A DNA stretch of 64,000 bases from Daejeonella sp. (GTDB taxonomy: Bacteria; Bacteroidota; Bacteroidia; Sphingobacteriales; Sphingobacteriaceae). Both the position numbers and the translations under genes were made by a program. The stretch lies in contig NZ_JAUYSS010000067.1 in NCBI RefSeq assembly GCF_030695525.1, positions 1 through 64,000 of the forward strand, in the 5' to 3' direction. Below the pieces are notes generated by a model. That model did not search any database and was not told where the DNA came from. It saw only the letters and a program-made list of their open reading frames with translations. Each line of letters opens with the position of its first letter. Within the stretch, counting starts at the first letter, position 1. Shown in pieces: positions 16,750-25,319 of the stretch.

Positions 16750-18111
16750 ATGTGGTATAACAATATTCTTGAAACCATTGGGAACACCCCTCTGGTCAAA
16801 TTAAACTCAATAACCAAAGATGTTAAGGCTACGGTTTTAGCAAAGATTGAAACTACCAATCCGGGAAACTCCATAAAAGACCGGATGGCGGTTAAAATGA
16901 TTGAAGATGCTGAGCGGGAGGGCAAACTCAAGCCTGGAGGGACTATTATTGAGGGAACTTCCGGTAATACCGGAATGGGATTGGCAATGGCAGCAATTGT
17001 AAAGGGTTATAAGTGTATTTTCACAACCACTGATAAGCAATCAAAAGAAAAAGTTGATGCATTGCGTGCTTTTGGGGCTGAGGTTATTGTTTGTCCTACA
17101 AATGTTGATCCTGAAGATCCCCGCTCATATTATTCAGTATCCTCACGTCTGGAGCGCGAAGTTCCGAATTCATGGAAACCTAATCAATACGACAACCTTT
17201 CCAATTCAAAGGCTCATTATGAGGAAACCGGTCCTGAAATATGGAAACAAACTGAGGGGAAAATTACTCATCTGGTTGTGGGGGTGGGAACAGGTGGTAC
17301 AATATCCGGTACCGGAAGATACCTCAAAGAACAAAATCCAGCTATTCAAGTTTGGGGAATTGATACCTATGGTTCTGTCTTTAAGAAATATAAGGAAACT
17401 GGTATCCTCGATAAAAATGAGATCTATCCGTACATTACAGAGGGAATAGGGGAAGATTTTCTTCCTAAAAATGTTGACTTTGACATCATTGACCGTTTTG
17501 AGAAGGTAACAGATAAGGATGCTGCATTAATGACCAGAGAGATTGCCCGCAAAGAGGGTATATTTGCTGGTAACTCTGCCGGATCAGCACTTGCCGGTTT
17601 AATGCAGCTTAAGGATGAGTTGAAGGAAGGTGATGTTGTTGTAGTCATTTTTCATGACCACGGATCCAGATATATGGGAAAAATGTATAACGAAGATTGG
17701 TTGAGGGAAAGGGGTTTTCTTAAGGATGAAAAACTGACAACTAAATCTATTTTAAAAAAACGTGGCCGTCAGGAAATTGTAACGATTGATTGTGAACAGT
17801 CAGTACTTCAGGCAATCAACACAATTAAGTCATTGAATATCTCACAGATACCGGTCACTCAAAAAGGAATGATTGTAGGTAAGATAACTGAGAGCGATAT
17901 TCTAAGCTCTGTTATGGAGAACCCCGCACTTCGATCAGGTTCTGTAAAGGATATCATGACATCTTCTTTCCCTTTTGTTGATTTGAATACTTCTATTGAT
18001 AAGATTACATCAATAATTAATAAGGATAATATGGCAGTACTGGTCGAGTGTGAACTAGGTGAAATCGAGATTATTACTCAGTATGATATCATAAATGCGA
18101 TATCTGCCTGA
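16750..18111 (+). CDS. Cystathionine beta-synthase-like PLP enzyme with CBS domain pair
   Basis: The protein has 453 residues from the ATG at 16750 (an upstream in-frame TTG at 16687 overlaps the promoter). Residues 1-~320 form a fold-II PLP enzyme: the ILETIGNTPLVKL start, the PLP-lysine segment NPGNSIKDRMA, the substrate loop EGTSGNTG, the GVGTGGTISGTGRYL phosphate cup and GIFAGNSAGSA. The C-terminal ~110 residues hold two CBS motifs (ISQIPVTQKGMIVGKITESDI and a second copy), which usually bind adenosyl ligands. It should make cystathionine from serine and homocysteine, or act as a cysteine synthase; sequence alone does not decide. Confidence 0.88.
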   Translation: MWYNNILETIGNTPLVKLNSITKDVKATVLAKIETTNPGNSIKDRMAVKMIEDAEREGKLKPGGTIIEGTSGNTGMGLAMAAIVKGYKCIFTTTDKQSKEKVDALRAFGAEVIVCPTNVDPEDPRSYYSVSSRLEREVPNSWKPNQYDNLSNSKAHYEETGPEIWKQTEGKITHLVVGVGTGGTISGTGRYLKEQNPAIQVWGIDTYGSVFKKYKETGILDKNEIYPYITEGIGEDFLPKNVDFDIIDRFEKVTDKDAALMTREIARKEGIFAGNSAGSALAGLMQLKDELKEGDVVVVIFHDHGSRYMGKMYNEDWLRERGFLKDEKLTTKSILKKRGRQEIVTIDCEQSVLQAINTIKSLNISQIPVTQKGMIVGKITESDILSSVMENPALRSGSVKDIMTSSFPFVDLNTSIDKITSIINKDNMAVLVECELGEIEIITQYDIINAISA

Positions 18112-18116
18112 TCAGA

Positions 18117-19565
18117 TTAATTCTCGGATGCTTCAGTCCAGGCACTCCATATAACAAAGCCAAAACCTGAAAGCATTAAAACATGATAGATTAGAAATCC
18201 GAAATCCCTGAAGTAAATATCCGAGAAAACAGCAAATAGAAAGTAAATACTTAGAAGAAATTCAGGAGTAAAACTTTTATAATTCTGTATCTGTATGTAG
18301 GGATTTTTTCCGATCGACTCACTGATCTTTGGAGTTCTGATAAATGCGGTCTTTTTTCCTATAAGTCCATGTATTATTGCCTTTGTATTATGGTATGACA
18401 TACCCAAAGAAAGAACCATGGCAATTGGGAATGCAGTTATTACTTCAATTAGTGCAGAGATAAACTTCTTTTTATCAACTAAGATTGCAGTAAAACAATA
18501 CAGGAAGTTTATCAGCATTACTGCCGTAATAATAGCATTCCATTTAAAGGTCTGAATAAATTCTGTTGAGAGGTTTTTTACAAACATCAGGGGAACGCTT
18601 ATTAAAGCACTAATTAAAATAAAGGCATAAATAAAATTATTCAGGAGCTGTATGCTCCCAAATAATTTCACAGCAAGGCTGAGTTCAGCTTTCCATAGCC
18701 TTCCTAATAGTTTTTTGGATGTTTCAACTCCTCCTTTTGTCCAGCGAAATTGTTGTGTACGTACTGCGCTAATCCGGTCCGGTAATTCAGCCGGTGTGAT
18801 TATGTTTGGACAATACTTAAATTTCCATCCTTTAATCTGGGCACGAAAACTCAGATCAAGGTCTTCTGTAAGGGTATCCGATTTCCAGCCACCGGCATCG
18901 AGGATGCACTCTTTTCTCCAGATTCCCGCAGTACCATTAAAATTTATAAAATATCCGCCTTTATTTCTTCCTTCCTGATCAATTATAAAATGGTTGTTCA
19001 GTCCTGTTCGCTGTGCCCTGGTCAGCAAGGATTGACCTGCATTCAGATGTCCCCACCTGGTTTGAACCATTCCAATTTTCTCTTCAGTGAAATAAGGCAG
19101 TGTATCGATCAGGAAATCCGGATGTGGAACAAAGTCTGCATCAAAAATCACAATATATTGACCTGAAGCACTGAAAAGTCCGTTTTGTAATGCACCTGCT
19201 TTATACCCCTCCCTGTTTGATCGGAGTATATGCCCTATGTTAAAGCCAAGTTCCTTTAATTCTTCAATTCTTTTTGAAACAATTGTCTTAGTATCATCAG
19301 TAGAATCATCGAGTATCTGAATCTCCAGGAGGCTTTTGGGGTAATTTAATGCTTCCACTGCATCCAGTAATCGTTTAATTACAAAGCGTTCATTAAATAC
19401 GGGTAATTGAACAGTCAGCAGGGGTAATTTGAAATTTTCAATAAATGGATTTTCTTTTTTTCTGTTAAAAAGGAATGTAATTAACAAGGCCATCTGCCCA
19501 ATGCTGAAGAGGATGATAAAAAAAAAGAAAAAGTAATAAAGTATTACAATACCCTGTTCAAGCAT
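18117..19565 (-). CDS. Membrane glycosyltransferase family 2 (cellulose-synthase-like)
   Basis: The protein has 482 residues: an N-terminal membrane helix, a cytoplasmic GT2 domain and four or so C-terminal helices. The processive-type motifs are all visible: LPVFNERFVIKRLLDA, DDSTDDT, FDADFVPHPDF (DxD), TEDLDLSFRAQIKGW (TED) and QQFRWTKGG (Q-x-x-R-W). Such enzymes polymerise or transfer hexose from a nucleotide sugar at the inner membrane. Product is unknown. It is the last gene of a four-gene operon behind another GT2, a polyferredoxin and an FAD oxidoreductase; 18 bp separate it from the GT2 upstream. Confidence 0.88.
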   Translation of the reverse strand: MLEQGIVILYYFFFFFIILFSIGQMALLITFLFNRKKENPFIENFKLPLLTVQLPVFNERFVIKRLLDAVEALNYPKSLLEIQILDDSTDDTKTIVSKRIEELKELGFNIGHILRSNREGYKAGALQNGLFSASGQYIVIFDADFVPHPDFLIDTLPYFTEEKIGMVQTRWGHLNAGQSLLTRAQRTGLNNHFIIDQEGRNKGGYFINFNGTAGIWRKECILDAGGWKSDTLTEDLDLSFRAQIKGWKFKYCPNIITPAELPDRISAVRTQQFRWTKGGVETSKKLLGRLWKAELSLAVKLFGSIQLLNNFIYAFILISALISVPLMFVKNLSTEFIQTFKWNAIITAVMLINFLYCFTAILVDKKKFISALIEVITAFPIAMVLSLGMSYHNTKAIIHGLIGKKTAFIRTPKISESIGKNPYIQIQNYKSFTPEFLLSIYFLFAVFSDIYFRDFGFLIYHVLMLSGFGFVIWSAWTEASEN

Positions 19566-19583
19566 AAACCCGCAGTAAAAAAA

Positions 19584-20285
19584 TTAAATATTTTTAAAAA
19601 TGGTGAGTAATATTTTATATCCGGCCAAAATTGTACCTTTTATTGTACCGGAAACTTTACTTACACCGATTCTCTTTCGGTAACTGACCGGAATTTCGGT
19701 AAACTTTAGTTTAAGCTTGGCTGCTTTTACCTGCATCTCGACAGTCCAGCCGAAGGTTTTATCCTGCATGTTTATTTGATGCAAGGCATTCCAGGTGATT
19801 GCCCTGAAAGGGCCCAGATCGGTAAATTGGGCATTGAAAAACAGTTTAATCAACTTTGTGGCCAGCCAGTTTCCTGCAATTTGCTGAAATAGCATGGAAC
19901 CTTTCTGCCTATTACCAGATACTCTTGATCCGATAACCATATCAAAACCGGATGAGATTATTGGAGAGATCAGCATTCCAATTTCAGCGGGATAGTCAGA
20001 ATAGTCACCGTCCAAAAAGACAATGATATCATTCTTTTTAGCTTTATTACCGATATAGTCCATGCCTTTTAAACAGCTATATCCATAACCTTTTCTGTCT
20101 TCCCTTAAAACGGTGGCACCTTGTTCTTTAGCGAATTCCCCCGTATGATCTGTCGAAGCATTGTCAACTACAATAATTTCAGTGACAATGTCAGGGATAT
20201 CAGCAATAACCTTTCCTATCGATTTGCTTTCGTTGAATGCAGGGATGATTACATAAATTAATGGTTTTTGTTGGTCCTGATTCAT
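19584..20285 (-). CDS. Glycosyltransferase family 2 (polyprenyl-phosphate sugar synthase-like)
   Basis: The protein has 233 residues with a single GT2 domain and no clear membrane helix. It begins IYVIIPAFNESKSIGKVI, with VDNASTDHTGEFA and the DxD-type FLDGDYSDYP, then GPFRAITW and an acceptor segment KFTEIPVSYRKRIGVSKVSG typical of dolichyl/undecaprenyl-phosphate mannose or glucose synthases. It probably charges a lipid carrier with a hexose. Its start overlaps the stop of the ferredoxin gene by 4 bp (ATGA arrangement), so the two are coupled. Confidence 0.87.
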   Translation of the reverse strand: MNQDQQKPLIYVIIPAFNESKSIGKVIADIPDIVTEIIVVDNASTDHTGEFAKEQGATVLREDRKGYGYSCLKGMDYIGNKAKKNDIIVFLDGDYSDYPAEIGMLISPIISSGFDMVIGSRVSGNRQKGSMLFQQIAGNWLATKLIKLFFNAQFTDLGPFRAITWNALHQINMQDKTFGWTVEMQVKAAKLKLKFTEIPVSYRKRIGVSKVSGTIKGTILAGYKILLTIFKNI

Positions 20286-21604
20286 TTCCTGTCTTCATGA
20301 CGGATATATGGAATAAACCGGCCTTCCTCTTCCAGGTTTTCTAACTTCAGAACACCACGCGGACAAACAGATGAACAAACACCGCAACCTACACAAGAAG
20401 CCCGGATTATATTCTCTCCTTTTTGTGCATAGGCCCTGACATCAATTCCCATTTCACAGTAAGTTGAACAATTCCCGCAGGAGATACACTGTCCTCCATT
20501 TGTCGTAATTCTGAATTTCGATTTGAATCTCTGGAATAATCCCAGAATAGCTGCCATCGGGCATCCAAAGCGGCACCAAACACGAGATCCCATAATTGGA
20601 TAAAATCCGGTTCCAATTACCCCTGAAAATACAGAGCCTATCAGGAATCCATACCATTGAGAAAATAAGCCTGATGCATCACCTAAAATTGTTCCGCTTT
20701 TCCACGAATTCAGCCAGAGCAGAGCTGTAGTGAGTACAATGAATACAAGGACGGAATGAACCATCCAGCGTTCAATTTTCCATGCTTTCAAGGATTTATC
20801 TGAATTTTGCCGGTAAGGATCACCTAAAGTTTCGGCCAGGGCACCACAACCGCAAACCCATGAGCAGTACCATCGTTTACCATATTTATAGGTTAGAACT
20901 GGAGTAGCGATGAATGTCATAACCAATCCCCAGAATACCATAAATACCCCCAGATTGCCTGATTGGATCAGATAATCTATATCATTCGGGAATAAATAGG
21001 AGTATTTCAATGGCCAGAAGTAGGAAAAGTAAAATTCCGGCTGATTTAATTTTAATAGAAATGCAGGCAATAAGAAAGCAAAGCCCATCTGAAAAAACAT
21101 TACTGAAATAGTTCTTATGATGTGATAACGACTGAATTTATACTTTGCAATAAAGCGCATTCCCATGATAAGAACGGCCAGGGTATAGAAGGCACCATAT
21201 AAGAACCATTGATCAGACGCTTTACTTCTAAGCATCATGCTTAATGGATCCATAGTCCGGATAAGACCTTCGAGATAATAAGGAAACCAGTAAAGGATGA
21301 TATAAAACCCGGTCATTAATATCGCAATACCCCAGGCAATTGCACCCCGGTTGCTCAGGGGATTTTGCATAATCCCATCATTTTTGATTCCGGCTTGTGC
21401 CTTAAAATAGGGAATTGAATAGAATAGGCCTCCCGAAATGAATAAGCCGATAATCAGAAAAAAGAATAACAGGGGATTGGTCTTTCCAACTCCGAAAGCG
21501 GCAATTATTGAGCAGAGTATTGCACAGGCAGTAAGCGCAGCTCCTGCTTTTTGGAAAGGGCTGCCTGCAGATGGACTGGCGATAGAAAGTGAAATATCCT
21601 TCAT
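20282..21604 (-). CDS. Membrane-bound 4Fe-4S polyferredoxin (NapH/CcoG-like)
   Basis: The protein has 440 residues. Several membrane helices in the first ~320 residues are interspersed with two NapH/NosR-type cysteine motifs: YCSWVCGCGALAETLGDP and WCRFGCPMAAILG. The C-terminal domain has two classical 4Fe-4S clusters, CISCGNCSTYCEMG and CVGCGVCSSVCPRG. Such proteins pass electrons between quinols or NAD(P)H-linked flavoproteins and an acceptor. The likely donor is the FAD oxidoreductase encoded 16 bp upstream; the acceptor is not evident. Linking an electron-transfer protein to glycosyltransferases is unusual. Confidence 0.87.
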   Translation of the reverse strand: MKDISLSIASPSAGSPFQKAGAALTACAILCSIIAAFGVGKTNPLLFFFLIIGLFISGGLFYSIPYFKAQAGIKNDGIMQNPLSNRGAIAWGIAILMTGFYIILYWFPYYLEGLIRTMDPLSMMLRSKASDQWFLYGAFYTLAVLIMGMRFIAKYKFSRYHIIRTISVMFFQMGFAFLLPAFLLKLNQPEFYFSYFWPLKYSYLFPNDIDYLIQSGNLGVFMVFWGLVMTFIATPVLTYKYGKRWYCSWVCGCGALAETLGDPYRQNSDKSLKAWKIERWMVHSVLVFIVLTTALLWLNSWKSGTILGDASGLFSQWYGFLIGSVFSGVIGTGFYPIMGSRVWCRFGCPMAAILGLFQRFKSKFRITTNGGQCISCGNCSTYCEMGIDVRAYAQKGENIIRASCVGCGVCSSVCPRGVLKLENLEEEGRFIPYIRHEDRK

Positions 21605-21620
21605 TTATTTTAAATGTGTA

Positions 21621-22916
21621 TTATTCATTATTGCCGTCTTTTATACCTTGAAAATAAGAAAGTGAGATATCCTTGTAAAAGGTTTTGGAAAATTCAGGGT
21701 CAAACCAGCCTTTTTCCAGATTTTGAATTACAAAAGCGATTGTTTTGCGCTCCCTGATCCATTCTTCTGCAATAACTTGCCTGAATCTGATGCCTATGAA
21801 ATTAAAGCCTAATATACTTTCATCGGTATTACTGTAATTTGCCCTGAAGGCATGTTTTCCATTAGGATGTTCCCAATAAAAACTTTTCTGCTGATCATTG
21901 ATTTCAGGCAGAACCTGCCCATATGTCTGATATTCTATATCAAAGAATTTAGCCGAATTAAACCATATGCCCCGATTGTAGACAGATTTATCTCCGCAAA
22001 TAGTTTTTGCCAACGTTTCTCCCTGCATTTTTCCGGTATACCATAATTGTTCGATAGCTGGTTCACCTTGTTTTGGATTACGAAACTGGGCACAATCACC
22101 AGCAGCATATACATCCGGGACACTGGTTTCTAAGTATTCATTAATGAGAATTCCTCTGTCAGTTTCCAGTTCATTTTCCATAAGGAAACCGATGTTCGGT
22201 TTTACGCCAGCCGTGAGCCCAACAAACTGGCATTCAAATTTTTCGCCTGTGCTTGTGAGTACTCCTGCCACACGATCCTGATTATCGGAAATAATCTCTT
22301 CAAGCTCAGTATTAAGACGAAGAACTATTCCGTGTCCGGCCATATGTTTACCAATCAGTTCTGCTTCTTCTTTGGGTAAGATATTATTCCAATAAAATTT
22401 CTCGCGAACAAGTATAGTAACAGGTATTTTTCTGCTATGAAGCATCTCCGCCATTTCAATACCAATCAATCCTCCGCCTACAATAACTGCGGATGAAATA
22501 TTTTGGGTATTTCTCTCCATTTGTTCAAGATCCTGAATACTGTAAAGTCCCTGAACTCCATGGAGGTTTTCACCCGGCCATCCAAATTTATTAGGTTTTG
22601 AACCACATGCAATGATCAGCTTGTCGAAAGCAATAGGTTTGCCATTTTCGAGGACAAGTATTTTATCAATTGCATTCAGGGTTTTAACATATGCCCTGAT
22701 TAGATTTATTCTGTTTTTAATCCAAAACCAATCTTCATAAGGCTTGGTATGTTCAAATTTCATGTGGCCCATGTAGATATACATCAAAGCGGTACGTGAA
22801 AAGAAATGATCGCTTTCTCCCGAGATTAAAGTAATAGAAGCCTTGGAATCCAGCTTTCTGATATTCCGTGCACAGGTTATTCCTGTGATACCATTCCCGA
22901 TGATGACGATATTCAT
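21621..22916 (-). CDS. NAD(P)/FAD-dependent oxidoreductase
   Basis: The protein has 431 residues. It has two Rossmann modules: an N-terminal FAD site (VIIGNGITGITCARNI), an NAD(P)-binding GxGxxG (AVIVGGGLIGIEMAEML) near residue 145, and the second FAD motif VYAAGDCAQF near 270. No redox CxxC or CxxxxC is seen, so it resembles ferredoxin/rubredoxin reductases and nitrite-reductase-like flavoproteins rather than disulfide reductases. It is first in the operon, with the polyferredoxin next, and may feed it electrons from NAD(P)H. Confidence 0.88.
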   Translation of the reverse strand: MNIVIIGNGITGITCARNIRKLDSKASITLISGESDHFFSRTALMYIYMGHMKFEHTKPYEDWFWIKNRINLIRAYVKTLNAIDKILVLENGKPIAFDKLIIACGSKPNKFGWPGENLHGVQGLYSIQDLEQMERNTQNISSAVIVGGGLIGIEMAEMLHSRKIPVTILVREKFYWNNILPKEEAELIGKHMAGHGIVLRLNTELEEIISDNQDRVAGVLTSTGEKFECQFVGLTAGVKPNIGFLMENELETDRGILINEYLETSVPDVYAAGDCAQFRNPKQGEPAIEQLWYTGKMQGETLAKTICGDKSVYNRGIWFNSAKFFDIEYQTYGQVLPEINDQQKSFYWEHPNGKHAFRANYSNTDESILGFNFIGIRFRQVIAEEWIRERKTIAFVIQNLEKGWFDPEFSKTFYKDISLSYFQGIKDGNNE

Positions 22917-23119
22917 GAATGAAATTTATGTAAGCGGGTATGCACTTTTATGCCTTATTCTATCCATTGTACGAATAATGTACTATTAATATAGTTTATT
23001 TTACGAAGAGCATTACTTTTGGAGTGTAATTAAACCCAAAATTGAGAACGTGAAAAGATGTGAAGAACAAATCAAAATTCTGCACTAAGGGTGTTAAGTT
23101 TGAGTAGCTTATTTAATAA

Positions 23120-24448
23120 TTAATGCCCTGTTTGGTTAGTGACATTTATCCGTTTTATATCAGCTCCCAATGCCTTAAGTCGTCCATCAATGTTCTGATA
23201 TCCACGTTCAATTTGTTCGATATTATAAATTATGGATGTACCCTGTGCAGAAAGAGCCGCGATGAGTAATGAAACGCCTGCCCTGATATCAGGGGAAGTC
23301 ATTTCAATTCCACGAAGATTTACTTTTTTATCCAGACCAATTACTGTTGCGCGGTGAGGATCGCATAAAATAATCTGGGCGCCCATGTCAATCAGTTTAT
23401 CAACAAAGAATAGGCGGCTTTCAAACATTTTCTGATGAATCAGGACATTTCCTTTGGCCTGGGTAGCTATTACCAGCATGATACTAAGTAAATCCGGCGT
23501 AAATCCCGGCCATGGGGCATCGGCAATGGTCATAATTGAACCATCAATAAACGTATCAACTTCGTAATGTTTCTGTGATGGGATGAAAATATCGTCACCT
23601 CTCAATTCAAATTTAATACCCAGTTTTCGGAAAACTTCAGGAATCATACCTAGTTCCTCATAATGGACATTTTTGATAGTGATTTCAGATTCAGTCATAG
23701 CCGCCAATCCAATGAATGAGCCAATTTCAATCATATCCGGTAAGAGCCTGTGTTCAGTCCCGCCAAGTTTTTTGACGCCTTCAATTTTCAGGAGGTTAGA
23801 GCCAATACCGGTAATTTTAGCGCCCATCCGGTTGAGCATTTTGCATAATTGCTGCAGATAAGGCTCGCAGGCTGCATTATAAATTGTTGTCTCTCCTTTA
23901 GCAAGAACGGCGGCCATAACCACATTGGCTGTTCCTGTAACTGAAGCCTCATCCAATAAGATATAGGCACCTTTCAGGTTACTGGCATCAACGTTAAAGA
24001 AGTTTGTTTTTTTGTCATAAATGAATTTGGCTCCCAGCTTTTCAAATCCAAGAAAGTGGGTGTCAAGACGTCTTCTTCCAATTTTGTCGCCACCGGGTTT
24101 TGGAATTGCTGCTTTTCCGAAACGTGCCAATAGGGGTCCAACAATCATGATCGATCCCCTTAAACTACCGCCCTTTGCTCTGAATACCTCTGATTGAAAA
24201 AAATCAAGATTGATTTTTGAAGCTTCGAAAGTGTAGGTGTCCTGATTGATGCGTTCAACTTTTACCCCAAGATCTGAAACTAACTCGATCAGTTTATTTA
24301 CATCTTTAATATCCGGAATATTGCTGATTGTTATTTTTTCTTCAGTTAAGAGAACGGCTGAAATGATTTGTAATGCTTCATTTTTTGCGCCCTGAGGTAT
24401 AATTTCCCCTTTTAAAGGTTTGCCACCAACAATTTCAAATGCATTCAT
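23120..24448 (-). CDS. murA: UDP-N-acetylglucosamine 1-carboxyvinyltransferase (Asp-type active site)
   Basis: The protein has 442 residues of the EPSP-synthase fold. MurA adds enolpyruvate from PEP to UDP-GlcNAc, the first committed peptidoglycan step. The N-terminal QGAKNEALQIISA loop, RGSIMIVGPLLARFG, and DRGY-like ERGYQNIDGRLKALGA are as expected. The catalytic-loop residue that is Cys115 in E. coli is Asp121 here (PGGDKIGRRRLD). Asp at this site is known from other MurA enzymes and makes them insensitive to fosfomycin. The gene follows DUF4290, a conserved Bacteroidota pairing, with 129 bp between them. Confidence 0.95.
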   Translation of the reverse strand: MNAFEIVGGKPLKGEIIPQGAKNEALQIISAVLLTEEKITISNIPDIKDVNKLIELVSDLGVKVERINQDTYTFEASKINLDFFQSEVFRAKGGSLRGSIMIVGPLLARFGKAAIPKPGGDKIGRRRLDTHFLGFEKLGAKFIYDKKTNFFNVDASNLKGAYILLDEASVTGTANVVMAAVLAKGETTIYNAACEPYLQQLCKMLNRMGAKITGIGSNLLKIEGVKKLGGTEHRLLPDMIEIGSFIGLAAMTESEITIKNVHYEELGMIPEVFRKLGIKFELRGDDIFIPSQKHYEVDTFIDGSIMTIADAPWPGFTPDLLSIMLVIATQAKGNVLIHQKMFESRLFFVDKLIDMGAQIILCDPHRATVIGLDKKVNLRGIEMTSPDIRAGVSLLIAALSAQGTSIIYNIEQIERGYQNIDGRLKALGADIKRINVTNQTGH

Positions 24449-24577
24449 CTTTAGTGTAAAGGGTTTTAATGGTATTATTATTTAGCGAAAAAGCTAATTT
24501 ACAAAAACAAGCCTTCCTTAATAAATAAGTGTTATTGAATTGGTTAATTCTTTAAATCAAGAAGAAAAAAGTATTCT

Positions 24578-25255
24578 TTAATATCTTTTTCCACCAGTAT
24601 TATTACTCCTCTGGCGGTTTGAGCCTGAGTTATTTCTGTTGCTGCTATTTTGCCTTCCTTTATTTTGATTGGTATTCCTTTGACGGCTGGCACTTGGAGC
24701 TTGTCTGACCTCTACACGTTGCAGGTTAACATTTTCTTCTAATTGTAAAGCACCATTTGACATTTCACGCAAATCTTTGATAATGGTTTCATCAGCAACG
24801 CTGTCTTTGTTCCAGGTAACATATGCCATTTTCATGAAATTGGCAATGGATTGAACCATAGCCTGTTTTCGTTCAGGATCTTCAATACTTTTAGCCCGGC
24901 TGATCATCAGTTCTACGGTTTTTCCGTAATGTTTATATTTTATCCTTTGTTGCGGATAAGACAATGGCGCAGGTTTAAAACGAATGGCATCTTCAGATGG
25001 TTTTGGATAAGGTGAGTCTACATCGATTTTAAAATCAGAGATAATGTGTAAATGGTCCCATAGTTTATGTTTGAAATCAGCCACATCACGTAAGTGTGGA
25101 TTTAAAAAACCCATAAGGTCTATGACAACCTGAGCATAGCGATTACGTTCATCTTTGGTTGGAAGATCGACAATATATTTAACCATATTCTGGACATTAC
25201 GTCCATATTCGGCAAGAATTAATTTTTTCCGGGTTGTATTATAATCAAATGTCAT
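24578..25255 (-). CDS. DUF4290 domain protein with Arg/Asn/Ser-rich tail
   Basis: The protein has 225 residues. Residues 1-~180 match DUF4290: an opening DYNTTRKKLILAEYGRNVQNM, then LMGFLNPHLRDVADFKHKLWDHL and YAYVTWNKD-like helical segments (here MAYVTWNKDSV). The last ~45 residues are low-complexity, rich in Arg, Asn, Gln, Ser and Gly (GRQNSSNRNNSGSNRQR), a disordered basic tail that could bind RNA or DNA. The biochemical role of DUF4290 is unknown. Consistent placement before murA suggests an envelope link. Confidence 0.9.
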   Translation of the reverse strand: MTFDYNTTRKKLILAEYGRNVQNMVKYIVDLPTKDERNRYAQVVIDLMGFLNPHLRDVADFKHKLWDHLHIISDFKIDVDSPYPKPSEDAIRFKPAPLSYPQQRIKYKHYGKTVELMISRAKSIEDPERKQAMVQSIANFMKMAYVTWNKDSVADETIIKDLREMSNGALQLEENVNLQRVEVRQAPSASRQRNTNQNKGRQNSSNRNNSGSNRQRSNNTGGKRY

Positions 25256-25319
25256 GGTAATTATGTGTTGGCGCGGGCCTAAATATGCGGTTTTTAAGCT
25301 CTAAATCGCGATTTTGAAT

